A stretch of DNA of 59,440 bases, from the NCBI GenBank assembly GCA_018366195.1, contig JAGZIN010000018.1, positions 1 to 59,440 on the forward strand. Reading direction: 5' to 3'. The stretch's first letter is position 1. Each line of letters opens with the position of its first letter. The position numbers were made by a program, and so were the translations under genes. Source of the stretch: Butyricicoccus pullicaecorum (GTDB lineage: Bacteria > Bacillota > Clostridia > Oscillospirales > Butyricicoccaceae). Below are positions 50,600-59,070 of the stretch, piece by piece. The notes below the pieces were generated by a model that saw only the letters and a list, made by a program, of their open reading frames with translations, made no database searches and was not told the DNA's origin.

Positions 50600-50668
50600 A
50601 AAGGTATACAAAAAGGAATGGACAAATTTCAGTATCGTCCACATTGCGAAAGAAAGGGGCATTGCCAG

Positions 50669-50785
50669 ATGAGACAGATTTCATTGACCATTTTGAATCG
50701 TTTCTCCAATCGCACCTTTATGCCCGAAAGTACGGTGTTTTTGGGCTCTTTTGCAAGCATTTATGGTGGAGTTGCATATTTTTGA
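50669..50785 (+). CDS. Leader ORF of the purine operon (38 aa)
   Basis: ATG at 50669 follows AAAGGGG by about 10 bases; the frame ends in TGA at 50783-50785, 4 bases before a terminator stem. The peptide (38 residues, starting MRQISLTILNRF, ending GGVAYF) shows no known family and no obvious run of one amino acid. Position and ribosome binding site suggest that its translation could affect the terminator. It could also be a chance frame. Confidence 0.45.
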   Translation: MRQISLTILNRFSNRTFMPESTVFLGSFASIYGGVAYF

Positions 50786-50787
50786 GG

Positions 50788-50832
50788 ATAAATGCAGATG
50801 TAGCAATGTGCCGCGTCTGCATTTTATTTTTC
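50788..50832 (+). terminator. Leader terminator/attenuator before purE
   Basis: AAATGCAGA (50790-50798) pairs with TCTGCATTT (50816-50824), loop of 17, followed by TATTTTT. It lies about 40 bases before purE, inside the predicted operon leader, so it likely acts as a conditional terminator. Confidence 0.65.
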
Positions 50833-50870
50833 ATACCAAAAAATTTTTTTTGGAACTCAGGAGGAAATAC

Positions 50871-51371
50871 ATGAAAAAGGTTTGTATTGTAATGGGGTCA
50901 GACAGTGATTTATCCGTTATGGAAGCTGCTGTGACGCGTCTTAAATCATTTGGTGTTCCATACGAGGTGCGTGTTGTCTCAGCGCACAGAACGCCGGCCG
51001 CTGCGGAGCAGCTTGCAAAGAATGCACGTGAAGACGGCTTTGGTGTCATCATTGCAGCGGCAGGCAAGGCGGCTCACTTGGGTGGTGTTATTGCAGCCTA
51101 TACCACACTTCCTGTCATCGGAGTTCCCATCAAGACCTCTATGATGGGCGGATTGGACAGCCTGCTCTCTATGGTACAAATGCCAAAGGGAATTCCGGTT
51201 GCCTGTGTTGCAGTGGACGGGGCAGACAACGCCGCAATCCTCGCCGTACAGATGCTCGCTGTTGAGGACGCTGTTCTGTCGGAGCGCCTGACAAACTTTA
51301 AGGCAGATATGGCCGCCGAGGTTTGCGCAAAAGATGAAAAGGTGCGCAGTCAATTTGCGTCCAAAGAATAA
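50871..51371 (+). CDS. purE: N5-carboxyaminoimidazole ribonucleotide mutase, class I PurE
   Basis: PurE moves the carboxyl group of N5-CAIR to form CAIR in purine synthesis. The start at 50871 follows AGGAGG; the frame extends upstream through the leader terminator, which is not coding. The 166-residue protein has GSDSDLSVM (residues 9-17), SAHRTP and AAGKAAHLGGV near residue 63, typical of class I. PurK is not in the window. Confidence 0.96.
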   Translation: MKKVCIVMGSDSDLSVMEAAVTRLKSFGVPYEVRVVSAHRTPAAAEQLAKNAREDGFGVIIAAAGKAAHLGGVIAAYTTLPVIGVPIKTSMMGGLDSLLSMVQMPKGIPVACVAVDGADNAAILAVQMLAVEDAVLSERLTNFKADMAAEVCAKDEKVRSQFASKE

Positions 51372-51439
51372 GAAGAATGTCTGCACGAGATGTGCAGCCC
51401 GTTTGTTTGCATCAAATCATAAAAGGAGAAGCCAAAACC

Positions 51440-52150
51440 ATGCAGAAGAAAGAACAGCTTTACGAAGGAAAAGCAAAAAAGGTATTTGCAACAGAGGACC
51501 CGAACCTGTATATTGTAGATTATAAGGACGATGCAACGGCATTCAATGGACAGAAAAAGGGTCAGATTGCCGGCAAGGGAGCAATCAATAATGTAATGTC
51601 CAATCACATGTTCCAGCTGCTCGAACAGCAGGGTGTGCCAACCCACTTTGTAGAACAGCTCTCTGAGCGTGAGACCGTGGTGAAGAAGGTTACCATCGTG
51701 CCGCTTGAGGTGATTATCCGCAATATTTCCGCAGGCTCCTTTGCAAAGCGTTATGGTGTGGACGAGGGCATTGTCTTTGCAGCACCAACGATTGAGTTTT
51801 CTTATAAAAATGATGACCTCGGCGACCCGCTCATCAATGATTATCATGCACTGGCGCTGAATCTTGCAACACAGGAGGAAATTGACCAGATTAAGGCGAT
51901 GGCATTCAAGGTCAATGCTGTCATGCAGGAGTACTTTGACCACCTCAATGTGACGCTGGTTGACTTTAAGCTGGAATTCGGCAAGACCCCTGATGGCAAA
52001 ATCATTCTGGCAGATGAGATTTCTCCAGATACCTGCCGCCTGTGGGACAAGACCACCGGAGAAAAGCTCGATAAGGACCGCTTCCGCCGTGATTTAGGCG
52101 GTGTGGAAGAAGCATACGAGGAAATCATGCGCCGTGTTATGAGCAAGTAA
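51440..52150 (+). CDS. purC: SAICAR synthetase
   Basis: PurC joins aspartate to CAIR with ATP. The start at 51440 follows AAAGGAG, giving 236 residues, the bacterial norm. Motifs include LYEGKAKKVFAT, KGAINNVMSNHMFQLLE, IIRNISAGSFAKRYG and DEISPDTCRLWD near residue 194. It lies 68 bp after purE. A hairpin-rich, GC-richer stretch of 113 bp separates it from purF. Confidence 0.96.
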   Translation: MQKKEQLYEGKAKKVFATEDPNLYIVDYKDDATAFNGQKKGQIAGKGAINNVMSNHMFQLLEQQGVPTHFVEQLSERETVVKKVTIVPLEVIIRNISAGSFAKRYGVDEGIVFAAPTIEFSYKNDDLGDPLINDYHALALNLATQEEIDQIKAMAFKVNAVMQEYFDHLNVTLVDFKLEFGKTPDGKIILADEISPDTCRLWDKTTGEKLDKDRFRRDLGGVEEAYEEIMRRVMSK

Positions 52151-52263
52151 TTTCAGCTTTCTGTAACACGCATACAAACCGGACGCGTTTCGGCGGCAGG
52201 CAGCCGCTGGAACGCTCCCTTTTCTTTCCAATACGAAACTTTGTTTGAAAGGTTCCAAACAGC

Positions 52264-53727
52264 ATGAAGTATAAGATGAAAAAGCTGCCGCATACCCCGT
52301 TTGATGGAGATGCGGTTCATGAAGAATGTGGTGTCTTTGGTATTTATATCCCTGAAGGGACACCAATCAGTCCGGCTCATGAAGCCTATACCGCACTCTT
52401 TGCCTTGCAGCACCGCGGACAGGAAGCCTGCGGGATTGCAGTATGCAACAAGGGAGTCATTCGCTGCCATAAGGACGTTGGGCTGGTAAACGATGTGTTT
52501 GATGAAAAAACACTGGAAAGCATGTCGGGCAATATGGCAATCGGGCATGTACGCTACTCGACTACCGGACAGCCATCGCGTGAAAATGCACAGCCGCTTG
52601 CCATCACCCATGTAAAGGGCAATCTTGCGGTTGCACATAACGGAAATCTGGTCAACGCCTCTGAGCTGCGCCGGAAAATGGAGATGGGAGGCGGTATTTT
52701 CCGCTCCACCTCCGATACGGAAGCACTAGTGTACACCATTGTACGCAAGCGCCTCATTACCCCTTCCATCGAAGCTGCTGTTGTGGAAGCGATGAAGGAG
52801 ATTATTGGTGCATATTCCATTGTGGTCATGTCGCCCCGCAAGCTGATTGCAGCACGTGACCCGCGCGGCATGCGTCCGCTGTGTATGGGCAGACGCGATG
52901 ATGGGGCAATCATGTTTGCGTCAGAATCCTGTGCACTTGATGCGCTGGGGGCTGAGTTTGTTCGAGACATTGAGCCGGGCGAGGTCGTTGTTGTAGAGGA
53001 CGGCGAAGTGCGCTCTATGCACTGCGGTATCCAGGAAAAAACGGCAGCTTGTGTATTTGAATATATCTATTTTGCACGTCCAGATTCTATTATTGATGGT
53101 GCTTCGGTCGAGGAGGCACGGCAGGAAGCCGGACGCTATCTGTGTGAGGAGCACCCGGTAGAAGCAGATGTTGTCATTGGTGTACCGGATTCAGGAATTC
53201 CGGCAGCAATCGGCTATGCAAAGTATTCGGGAATTCCGTATGGTGTCGGTCTGATTAAAAATCGCTATATTGGACGTACCTTTATTCAGCCGGGACAGGA
53301 CAAGCGAGAGCGTTCTGTGCGCTTGAAACTCAATGCCCTGCGCCGTGCTGTGGAGGGCAAGCGCGTGGTCATGGTCGATGACTCCATTGTGCGCGGTACA
53401 ACAGTCGGTCGTCTGGTAAAGCTGATTCGAGACGCAGGTGCAAAGGAAGTGCATATGCGTATTTCGGCACCGCCGTTCCGCTATCCCTGCTTCTTTGGTA
53501 CGGATATTCCGGACAGCGAGCAGCTGCTTGCGCATAATCATACCGTAGAGGAGATGCGTGAAATCATCGGTGTCGATTCTCTGGGCTTCCTCTCGGTGGA
53601 GGCTGCCAACAAGATTGCGGTGGGGGCACGCTGCACCTTCTGTGATGCCTGCTTTACTGGCGTATATCCCATGCCAGTTCCGGAAAGCGTAGAGAAAAAC
53701 ATGTTTGAAATGGAGCTCTCTGAGTAA
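52264..53727 (+). CDS. purF: Amidophosphoribosyltransferase
   Basis: PurF makes phosphoribosylamine from PRPP and glutamine, the first committed step of purine synthesis. The 487-residue protein has a short propeptide ending before the nucleophile Cys22 (HEECGVFGIY), a glutaminase domain (ALQHRGQEACGIA) and a phosphoribosyltransferase domain with VVMVDDSIVRGTT near residue 368. The C-terminal CTFCDAC cysteines suggest the iron-sulfur cluster of the Bacillus-type enzyme, which confers oxygen sensitivity. Confidence 0.96.
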   Translation: MKYKMKKLPHTPFDGDAVHEECGVFGIYIPEGTPISPAHEAYTALFALQHRGQEACGIAVCNKGVIRCHKDVGLVNDVFDEKTLESMSGNMAIGHVRYSTTGQPSRENAQPLAITHVKGNLAVAHNGNLVNASELRRKMEMGGGIFRSTSDTEALVYTIVRKRLITPSIEAAVVEAMKEIIGAYSIVVMSPRKLIAARDPRGMRPLCMGRRDDGAIMFASESCALDALGAEFVRDIEPGEVVVVEDGEVRSMHCGIQEKTAACVFEYIYFARPDSIIDGASVEEARQEAGRYLCEEHPVEADVVIGVPDSGIPAAIGYAKYSGIPYGVGLIKNRYIGRTFIQPGQDKRERSVRLKLNALRRAVEGKRVVMVDDSIVRGTTVGRLVKLIRDAGAKEVHMRISAPPFRYPCFFGTDIPDSEQLLAHNHTVEEMREIIGVDSLGFLSVEAANKIAVGARCTFCDACFTGVYPMPVPESVEKNMFEMELSE

Positions 53728-53794
53728 AACGGAGAGCCTGTTATGTGGTGGTATATACCGCCTCCTGTCCATAATTTTGAAGGGAGATTCATTT

Positions 53795-54835
53795 ATGTTC
53801 GAGAGTCGTTCGGAAAGCTATAAGGCGGCGGGCGTTGACGTCGTTGCCGGATATGAGGCAGTCAAGCTGATGAAACCGCACGTGGAGAGCACCTTTACCA
53901 AGGGCGTGATTGGTACGCTTGGTGGGTTCGGTGGTCTGTTTGCTCCGGATATGCAGGGTATGCAGGAGCCGATTCTGGTTTCGGGTACCGATGGCGTTGG
54001 CACAAAGCTGAAGCTGGCATTCCTGATGGATCAGCATGATACCATCGGCATTGACTGCGTTGCGATGTGTGTCAATGATATTGTTTGCTGTGGTGCAAAG
54101 CCGCTGTTTTTCTTGGACTATATCGCGGTGGGTAAGAATGTGCCGGAGCGTGTTGCCAATATTGTCATTGGCATCGCAGAGGGCTGCCGTCAGGCCGGCT
54201 GTGCGCTCATTGGCGGAGAGACTGCCGAAATGCCGGGCTTCTATCCGGAAGAGGAATATGATGTGGCTGGATTCTCGGTCGGTATGGTAGATAAGCCGAA
54301 GATGATTGACAGCAGCCGCATGCAGGCGGGTGATGTGCTCATTGGCATTGCGTCGTCCGGCGTACATTCCAACGGATATTCTCTGGTGCGCAAGACTTTG
54401 GGCATCAACGAAAAGTCCGTCCGCAGATACAGTGATGAGCTGGGCATGACCATTGGTGAAGCATTGCTTGTGCCAACAAAAATTTATGTAAAAACCGTGG
54501 AGCGTCTGCTTGCAGATGGTGTGAATGTGAAGGGCATCAGCCATATCACAGGCGGCGGCTTCTATGAAAATATCCCGCGTATGCTGCCGGACAATCTGTG
54601 TGCTTCCATTGAACAGGCAGCAGCACCAGTACTCCCGATTTTCCGTGTGATTCAGCATGCGGGTGAGATTCCGGAACGTGATATGTATAACACCTTCAAT
54701 ATGGGTCTGGGCATGGTCATGGCAGTTGCCAAGGAGGACGCAGACAAGGCACTCGCTTCCATTCGGGCGGCTGGTGAAACCGGTTATATCATCGGTGCGT
54801 GCTGTGCAGGCGACAAGGGCGTTATCCTGCGCTGA
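53795..54835 (+). CDS. purM: Phosphoribosylformylglycinamidine cyclo-ligase
   Basis: PurM closes the imidazole ring to give AIR. The start at 53795 follows GAAGGGAG, giving 346 residues. Seen are SGTDGVGTKLKLA near residue 61, DCVAMCVNDIVCCGAKPLFFLDY, GGETAEMPGFY and ASSGVHSNGYSLVRK. It follows purF by 67 bp and precedes purN by 11 bp. Confidence 0.96.
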   Translation: MFESRSESYKAAGVDVVAGYEAVKLMKPHVESTFTKGVIGTLGGFGGLFAPDMQGMQEPILVSGTDGVGTKLKLAFLMDQHDTIGIDCVAMCVNDIVCCGAKPLFFLDYIAVGKNVPERVANIVIGIAEGCRQAGCALIGGETAEMPGFYPEEEYDVAGFSVGMVDKPKMIDSSRMQAGDVLIGIASSGVHSNGYSLVRKTLGINEKSVRRYSDELGMTIGEALLVPTKIYVKTVERLLADGVNVKGISHITGGGFYENIPRMLPDNLCASIEQAAAPVLPIFRVIQHAGEIPERDMYNTFNMGLGMVMAVAKEDADKALASIRAAGETGYIIGACCAGDKGVILR

Positions 54836-54846
54836 GGGACAAGCTG

Positions 54847-55479
54847 ATGATTAAAATTGCAGTTTTGGTTTCGGGCGGCGGAACCAATTTGCAGGCACTG
54901 ATTGATTGCGCAGAGCATCATGCGCTTGCAAATGGGAAATTAGATTTTGTGATTTCTTCCAATGCGGAGGCGTATGCGCTGACCCGTGCAGAGCGTTCTG
55001 GAATTGCATCTGCCGTTCTGCGGCGGCGAGATTTTGCGGACAGTGAGGCGTATGGACAGGCGCTCCATACCCTGCTGGAATCCCGCGGCATCGGACTGGT
55101 TGTATTGGCTGGCTTTATGACCGTGCTGCCGGATTCCTTCTGCCGAAGATGGGAAAACAAAATCATCAATGTGCACCCCTCGCTGATTCCGTCTTTTTGC
55201 GGGGAAGGCTTTTATGGATTGCGCGTCCATGAGGCAGCGCTGCAAAAGGGCGTCAAGGTGACAGGGGCAACCGTACATTTTGTTTCTGAGGTGGTAGATG
55301 GCGGCGCTATCATTCTGCAAAAAGCAGTTGAGGTTGCGCCGGAGGATACCGCACAGAGTCTGCAAAAACGTGTGATGACCGAGGCAGAGCATGTCATTCT
55401 GCCGCGTGCTGTGGCACTGTTTTGTGAGGGGCGTCTGTCTGTTGCAGATGGCCGTGTGACCATTCAACCTGAAATATAA
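54847..55479 (+). CDS. purN: Phosphoribosylglycinamide formyltransferase
   Basis: PurN transfers a formyl group from 10-formyl-tetrahydrofolate to GAR. The 210-residue protein starts at 54847 after GAGGGA. It has VLVSGGGTNLQALID (residues 6-20), a catalytic segment INVHPSLIPSFCG (Asn and His) and TGATVHFVSEVVDGG. One change from the usual text is GEGFYGLRVHEAAL in place of GxGMYG, which keeps the fold. Confidence 0.95.
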   Translation: MIKIAVLVSGGGTNLQALIDCAEHHALANGKLDFVISSNAEAYALTRAERSGIASAVLRRRDFADSEAYGQALHTLLESRGIGLVVLAGFMTVLPDSFCRRWENKIINVHPSLIPSFCGEGFYGLRVHEAALQKGVKVTGATVHFVSEVVDGGAIILQKAVEVAPEDTAQSLQKRVMTEAEHVILPRAVALFCEGRLSVADGRVTIQPEI

Positions 55480-55500
55480 ACAAAAGGAGACCGTTTTGTT

Positions 55501-56244
55501 ATGGCTGAAAATACCATGTTTGTTTCTGATAATGCCAATGTGCTGCGTTTTACGGACGAGCTTCAGGCGAACGCCTATCCGGGCCGCGGTCTGATGCTGG
55601 GCTGTACCCCGAATGCAGATACCTATGTGATGGTGTATTTCATTATGGGACGAAGCGAAAACAGCCGCAATCGTGTGTTTGTTCCCACCGAGGACGGCAT
55701 ACGCACCGAAGCATTTGACCCGTCCAAGTGCTCTGACCCCTCTCTCATCATCTATCACCCAGTACGTGTTTATGATGGCAGAACCATTATTACAAATGGT
55801 GACCAGACCGATACCATTCGGGACGCTTTGGCAGAGGGAAAAAGCTATATTGATGCGCTGCGTACCCGCCGGTTTGAGCCGGACGCACCGAACTTTACCT
55901 CACGCATCTCTGCGGTGCACAATCCTGATGGTTCTTATGCACTGTCAATTCTCAAGCACTTTCACAGCGATCCAGATGCCTGCAAGCGTTATTTCTTTGA
56001 GTACGACAAGCCGGTCAAGGGGCGCGGCCATTTTATCCATACTTATATGTGTGACGGCGACCCGCTTCCGTTTTTCCGCGGCGAGCCAAAATGTGTACAT
56101 GTAGAGGATATTCCGATTGAAAAGTATGCAGAATATCTGTGGGACGCGATGAATCCGTGGAATAAGATTTCTCTGTTTGTGCGTTATGTAGACGCAAAAA
56201 CAGGGGAGACCCAAACGGTCATCAAGAACAAGCATACAAAGTAA
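55501..56244 (+). CDS. PurO-type IMP cyclohydrolase
   Basis: This 247-residue protein resembles the archaeal-type IMP cyclohydrolase (PurO family), which closes FAICAR to IMP. It reads NAYPGRGLMLGCTPNADTYVMVYFIMGRSENSRNR at its N-terminal domain (Tyr-Pro-Gly-Arg-Gly is a hallmark) and DALRTRRFEPDAPNFTSRI further on. It sits directly before a stand-alone AICAR transformylase, so the two replace bifunctional PurH. AAAGGAG precedes the ATG. Confidence 0.88.
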   Translation: MAENTMFVSDNANVLRFTDELQANAYPGRGLMLGCTPNADTYVMVYFIMGRSENSRNRVFVPTEDGIRTEAFDPSKCSDPSLIIYHPVRVYDGRTIITNGDQTDTIRDALAEGKSYIDALRTRRFEPDAPNFTSRISAVHNPDGSYALSILKHFHSDPDACKRYFFEYDKPVKGRGHFIHTYMCDGDPLPFFRGEPKCVHVEDIPIEKYAEYLWDAMNPWNKISLFVRYVDAKTGETQTVIKNKHTK

Positions 56245-56258
56245 TTGGGGGCGTAAGC

Positions 56259-57422
56259 ATGAAAGAATTGGAACTGAAATATGGCTGTAACCCGAATCAG
56301 AAGCCGGCACGCATCTTTATGGAAGAAGGAGAACTGCCCATTTCTGTGCTGAATGGACGGCCTGGATATATCAATTTCCTAGATGCCTTCAACGCATGGC
56401 AGCTGGTGCGTGAGCTGAAAGAGGCAACCGGCTATCCGGCAGCAGCGTCTTTTAAGCATGTTTCTCCGGCAGGAGCAGCGCTCGGATATCCACTTTCTGA
56501 TACCGAAAAGGCAATTTACTTTGTCGAGGGTGAGCTGTCTGCAATTGCCTGTGCGTATGCGCGTGCGCGTGGCGCAGACCGTCTGTGCTCGTATGGGGAC
56601 TGGGTTGCACTGTCCGATGTGTGTGATGCAGATGTGGCGCGGCTGCTGGCGGCTGAGGTGTCTGATGGCATTATTGCACCGGGATACACCGAGGAGGCAC
56701 TGGAAATCCTGAAGAGCAAGCGCAAGGGCTCCTATAATGTAGTAAGCATTGACCCTGACTATACCCCAAAGCCGATTGAGCGTCGGGATATTTTTGGCGT
56801 TACCTTTGAGCAGGGACATAATGACCTCACAATTCGAGAGGATATGCTTCAAAATATTGTAACAGACAATAAAGTGTTGTCTGAGCAGGCAAAACGCGAT
56901 ATGATTGTCGCACTCATTACGCTCAAATATACACAGTCCAACTCGGTCTGCTACGTGAAGAATGGGCAGACCATCGGAGTTGGTGCAGGTCAGCAGAGCC
57001 GTATCCACTGTACCCGTTTGGCTGGACAAAAGGCAGATACTTGGTTCCTGCGCCAGCACCCAAAGGTAATGGGGCTGCAATTTGTCGAGGGAATTCGTCG
57101 CCCTGACCGTGACAATGCCATTGATATTTATATTTCAGATGAATATGAGGATATTTTACGGGATTGGCAGAATACCTTCAAGGTGAAGCCAGAGGTGCTG
57201 ACCTTGGAAGAAAAGAAGGCATGGATTCAGACCCAGAGCGGCGTAACGGTTGGTTCAGATGCGTTCTTCCCATTTGGAGACAACGTAGAGCGCGCACGGA
57301 AATCCGGCGTGCAGTATATCGTCCAGCCGGGCGGTTCGATTCGAGATGACCATGTCATCATGACAGCCAATAAATATCATATCGTGATGGCGTTCACAGG
57401 CGCACGTCTGTTCCATCACTGA
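56259..57422 (+). CDS. Stand-alone AICAR transformylase
   Basis: The 387-residue protein corresponds to the C-terminal transformylase half of PurH only. It begins ELKYGCNPNQKPARI, has the catalytic Lys-His in SFKHVSPAGAA near residue 66 and ends DDHVIMTANKYHIVMAFTGARLFHH. The cyclohydrolase half is missing and is supplied by the PurO-type gene 14 bp upstream. It formylates AICAR with 10-formyl-tetrahydrofolate. Confidence 0.93.
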   Translation: MKELELKYGCNPNQKPARIFMEEGELPISVLNGRPGYINFLDAFNAWQLVRELKEATGYPAAASFKHVSPAGAALGYPLSDTEKAIYFVEGELSAIACAYARARGADRLCSYGDWVALSDVCDADVARLLAAEVSDGIIAPGYTEEALEILKSKRKGSYNVVSIDPDYTPKPIERRDIFGVTFEQGHNDLTIREDMLQNIVTDNKVLSEQAKRDMIVALITLKYTQSNSVCYVKNGQTIGVGAGQQSRIHCTRLAGQKADTWFLRQHPKVMGLQFVEGIRRPDRDNAIDIYISDEYEDILRDWQNTFKVKPEVLTLEEKKAWIQTQSGVTVGSDAFFPFGDNVERARKSGVQYIVQPGGSIRDDHVIMTANKYHIVMAFTGARLFHH

Positions 57423-57481
57423 TGACAGAAAGGTAGAGCGGGACAACTCCCGCTCTGCTGTTTTCAAGGAGATTTATTCAC

Positions 57482-57814
57482 ATGAAACGGAATATGGGGA
57501 GATGCCTGCTTGGTTTTTGCATGGTGGTGCTCGCCCGTTTTACAGGCTCGTTTGACTGGATTGCCAGACTGCTGGGGTATATTGGGATTTCCAATGGCAC
57601 AGCGCTCTGGCAGGAAAATATCTGGTTACAGCTTGCTCATAAAATCAGTACGCTTGCTGTGGCTGTGTTTGCAGGACAGGAGATTTTGGCGCTGACCGGA
57701 CTTCTCGTGCTGCCTAAAATGGCGGCACTCCTTTTGGAAGGTGTTTTTTTGAGCTGCTGCGCAGTTTGCGTGGGTATGGGTCTGTTTACTCAAAAAAAGG
57801 AGGATAACAAATGA
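57482..57814 (+). CDS. Small membrane protein within the purine operon
   Basis: A 110-residue protein of unknown family, with about three hydrophobic segments (residues 8-24, 53-74 and 78-102) and a charged KKEDNK end. AAGGAG precedes its ATG and its stop overlaps the purD start by ATGA, so it is translationally coupled to purD. A transport or membrane-anchoring role for purine enzymes is conceivable but not shown by the sequence. Confidence 0.75.
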   Translation: MKRNMGRCLLGFCMVVLARFTGSFDWIARLLGYIGISNGTALWQENIWLQLAHKISTLAVAVFAGQEILALTGLLVLPKMAALLLEGVFLSCCAVCVGMGLFTQKKEDNK

Positions 57815-59067
57815 AAGTTCTCGTAATTGGCGGCGGCGGAAGAGAGCACGCCATCTGTGTGACACTGGCAAAAAGCCCGAAGGTGGACCATATTTGGTGT
57901 GCGCCGGGAAATGGCGGCATTGCATCGGTTGCAGAGTGTGTGGAGATTGCGGCAACCGATATCGAAGGAGTTGTTGCATTTGCCAAGGAAAAACGTCCCG
58001 ACCTTGTGATGGTTGCACCGGACGACCCGTTGGCGATGGGCATGGTGGATGCCTTGGAGGAAGCGGGAATCCGCGCCTTTGGACCGAAAAAGAATGCCGC
58101 AGTCATTGAAGGCTCAAAGTCTTTTGCCAAGGATTTGATGCACAAATACAACATTCCAACGGCTGAATATGCAGTATTTGAGGATTCGGAACAGGCGATT
58201 GCCTATATCAAAGAGCAGGGTGCGCCAATCGTTATCAAGGCAGATGGTCTGGCTCTGGGCAAGGGTGTCACCGTTGCGATGACGGAAGATGAGGCAATTC
58301 ATGCAGTACGCGACGCGATTGATGGCGGTGCCTTTGGCGGCGCCGGTGCGCGTGTCGTAATTGAGGAATTTTTAACGGGTCCAGAGGTTTCTGTTTTGGC
58401 ATTTGTAGATGGCAAAAACCTGAAAACTATGCCTTCTGCACAAGACCATAAGCGTGCGTATGACAACGATGCGGGACCGAATACAGGCGGTATGGGCGCG
58501 TTTTCTCCGTCTCGATTCTATACTGATGAAATCGCGGCAGAGTGCATGGAAACCATTTTCAAGCCCACTGTGGCAGCGATGGCAGCAGAAGGACGTCCGT
58601 TCCATGGTGTGCTGTATTTTGGATTGATGCTGACCCCTAAGGGGCCGAAGGTGATTGAATACAATGCACGCTTTGGAGACCCGGAGACACAGGCGGTTTT
58701 GTCACGTTTGGACAGCGACTTGTATGATATCTTGAATGCTGTCATTGACGGCAAGCTGGACCAAATGGAAATCCGGTGGAAGGACGATGCGGCATGCTGC
58801 GTGGTTCTGGCATCGGGCGGCTATCCCAAGGCGTATGAAAAGGGAAAGGTGATTACCGGACTGGATACTGTAACGGACGCATTTGTATTCCATGCCGGAA
58901 CAAAAAAGCAGGGAGACACCATTGTGACAAGCGGCGGTCGTGTTCTGGGTGTGACGGCAACTGCGCCAACACTGGACGAAGCAATCCAAAAAGCCTATGC
59001 TGATGTGCATAAGATTCAATTTGAGAATGTACATTTCCGCACAGATATTGGTGTGAAGAAAGGATAA
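57811..59067 (+). CDS. purD: Phosphoribosylamine--glycine ligase
   Basis: PurD joins glycine to phosphoribosylamine with ATP. The 418-residue protein starts MKVLVIGGGGREHAI. It has the ATP-grasp domain (GAPIVIKADGLALGKGV near residue 134, VVIEEFLTGPEVSVLAFVDG) and GGMGAFSPS, GVLYFGLMLTPKGPKVIEYNARFGDPETQ near residue 265. Length is normal. It overlaps the upstream small membrane protein by 4 bp. Confidence 0.96.
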   Translation: MKVLVIGGGGREHAICVTLAKSPKVDHIWCAPGNGGIASVAECVEIAATDIEGVVAFAKEKRPDLVMVAPDDPLAMGMVDALEEAGIRAFGPKKNAAVIEGSKSFAKDLMHKYNIPTAEYAVFEDSEQAIAYIKEQGAPIVIKADGLALGKGVTVAMTEDEAIHAVRDAIDGGAFGGAGARVVIEEFLTGPEVSVLAFVDGKNLKTMPSAQDHKRAYDNDAGPNTGGMGAFSPSRFYTDEIAAECMETIFKPTVAAMAAEGRPFHGVLYFGLMLTPKGPKVIEYNARFGDPETQAVLSRLDSDLYDILNAVIDGKLDQMEIRWKDDAACCVVLASGGYPKAYEKGKVITGLDTVTDAFVFHAGTKKQGDTIVTSGGRVLGVTATAPTLDEAIQKAYADVHKIQFENVHFRTDIGVKKG

Positions 59068-59070
59068 ATC

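Noticed and set aside
52151..52263. Small gene or riboswitch between purC and purF
   Set aside because: Some GC-rich hairpins (around GGCGGC and GCCGC) are seen, but there is no terminator, promoter or supported coding frame; it is probably just an intergenic spacer.
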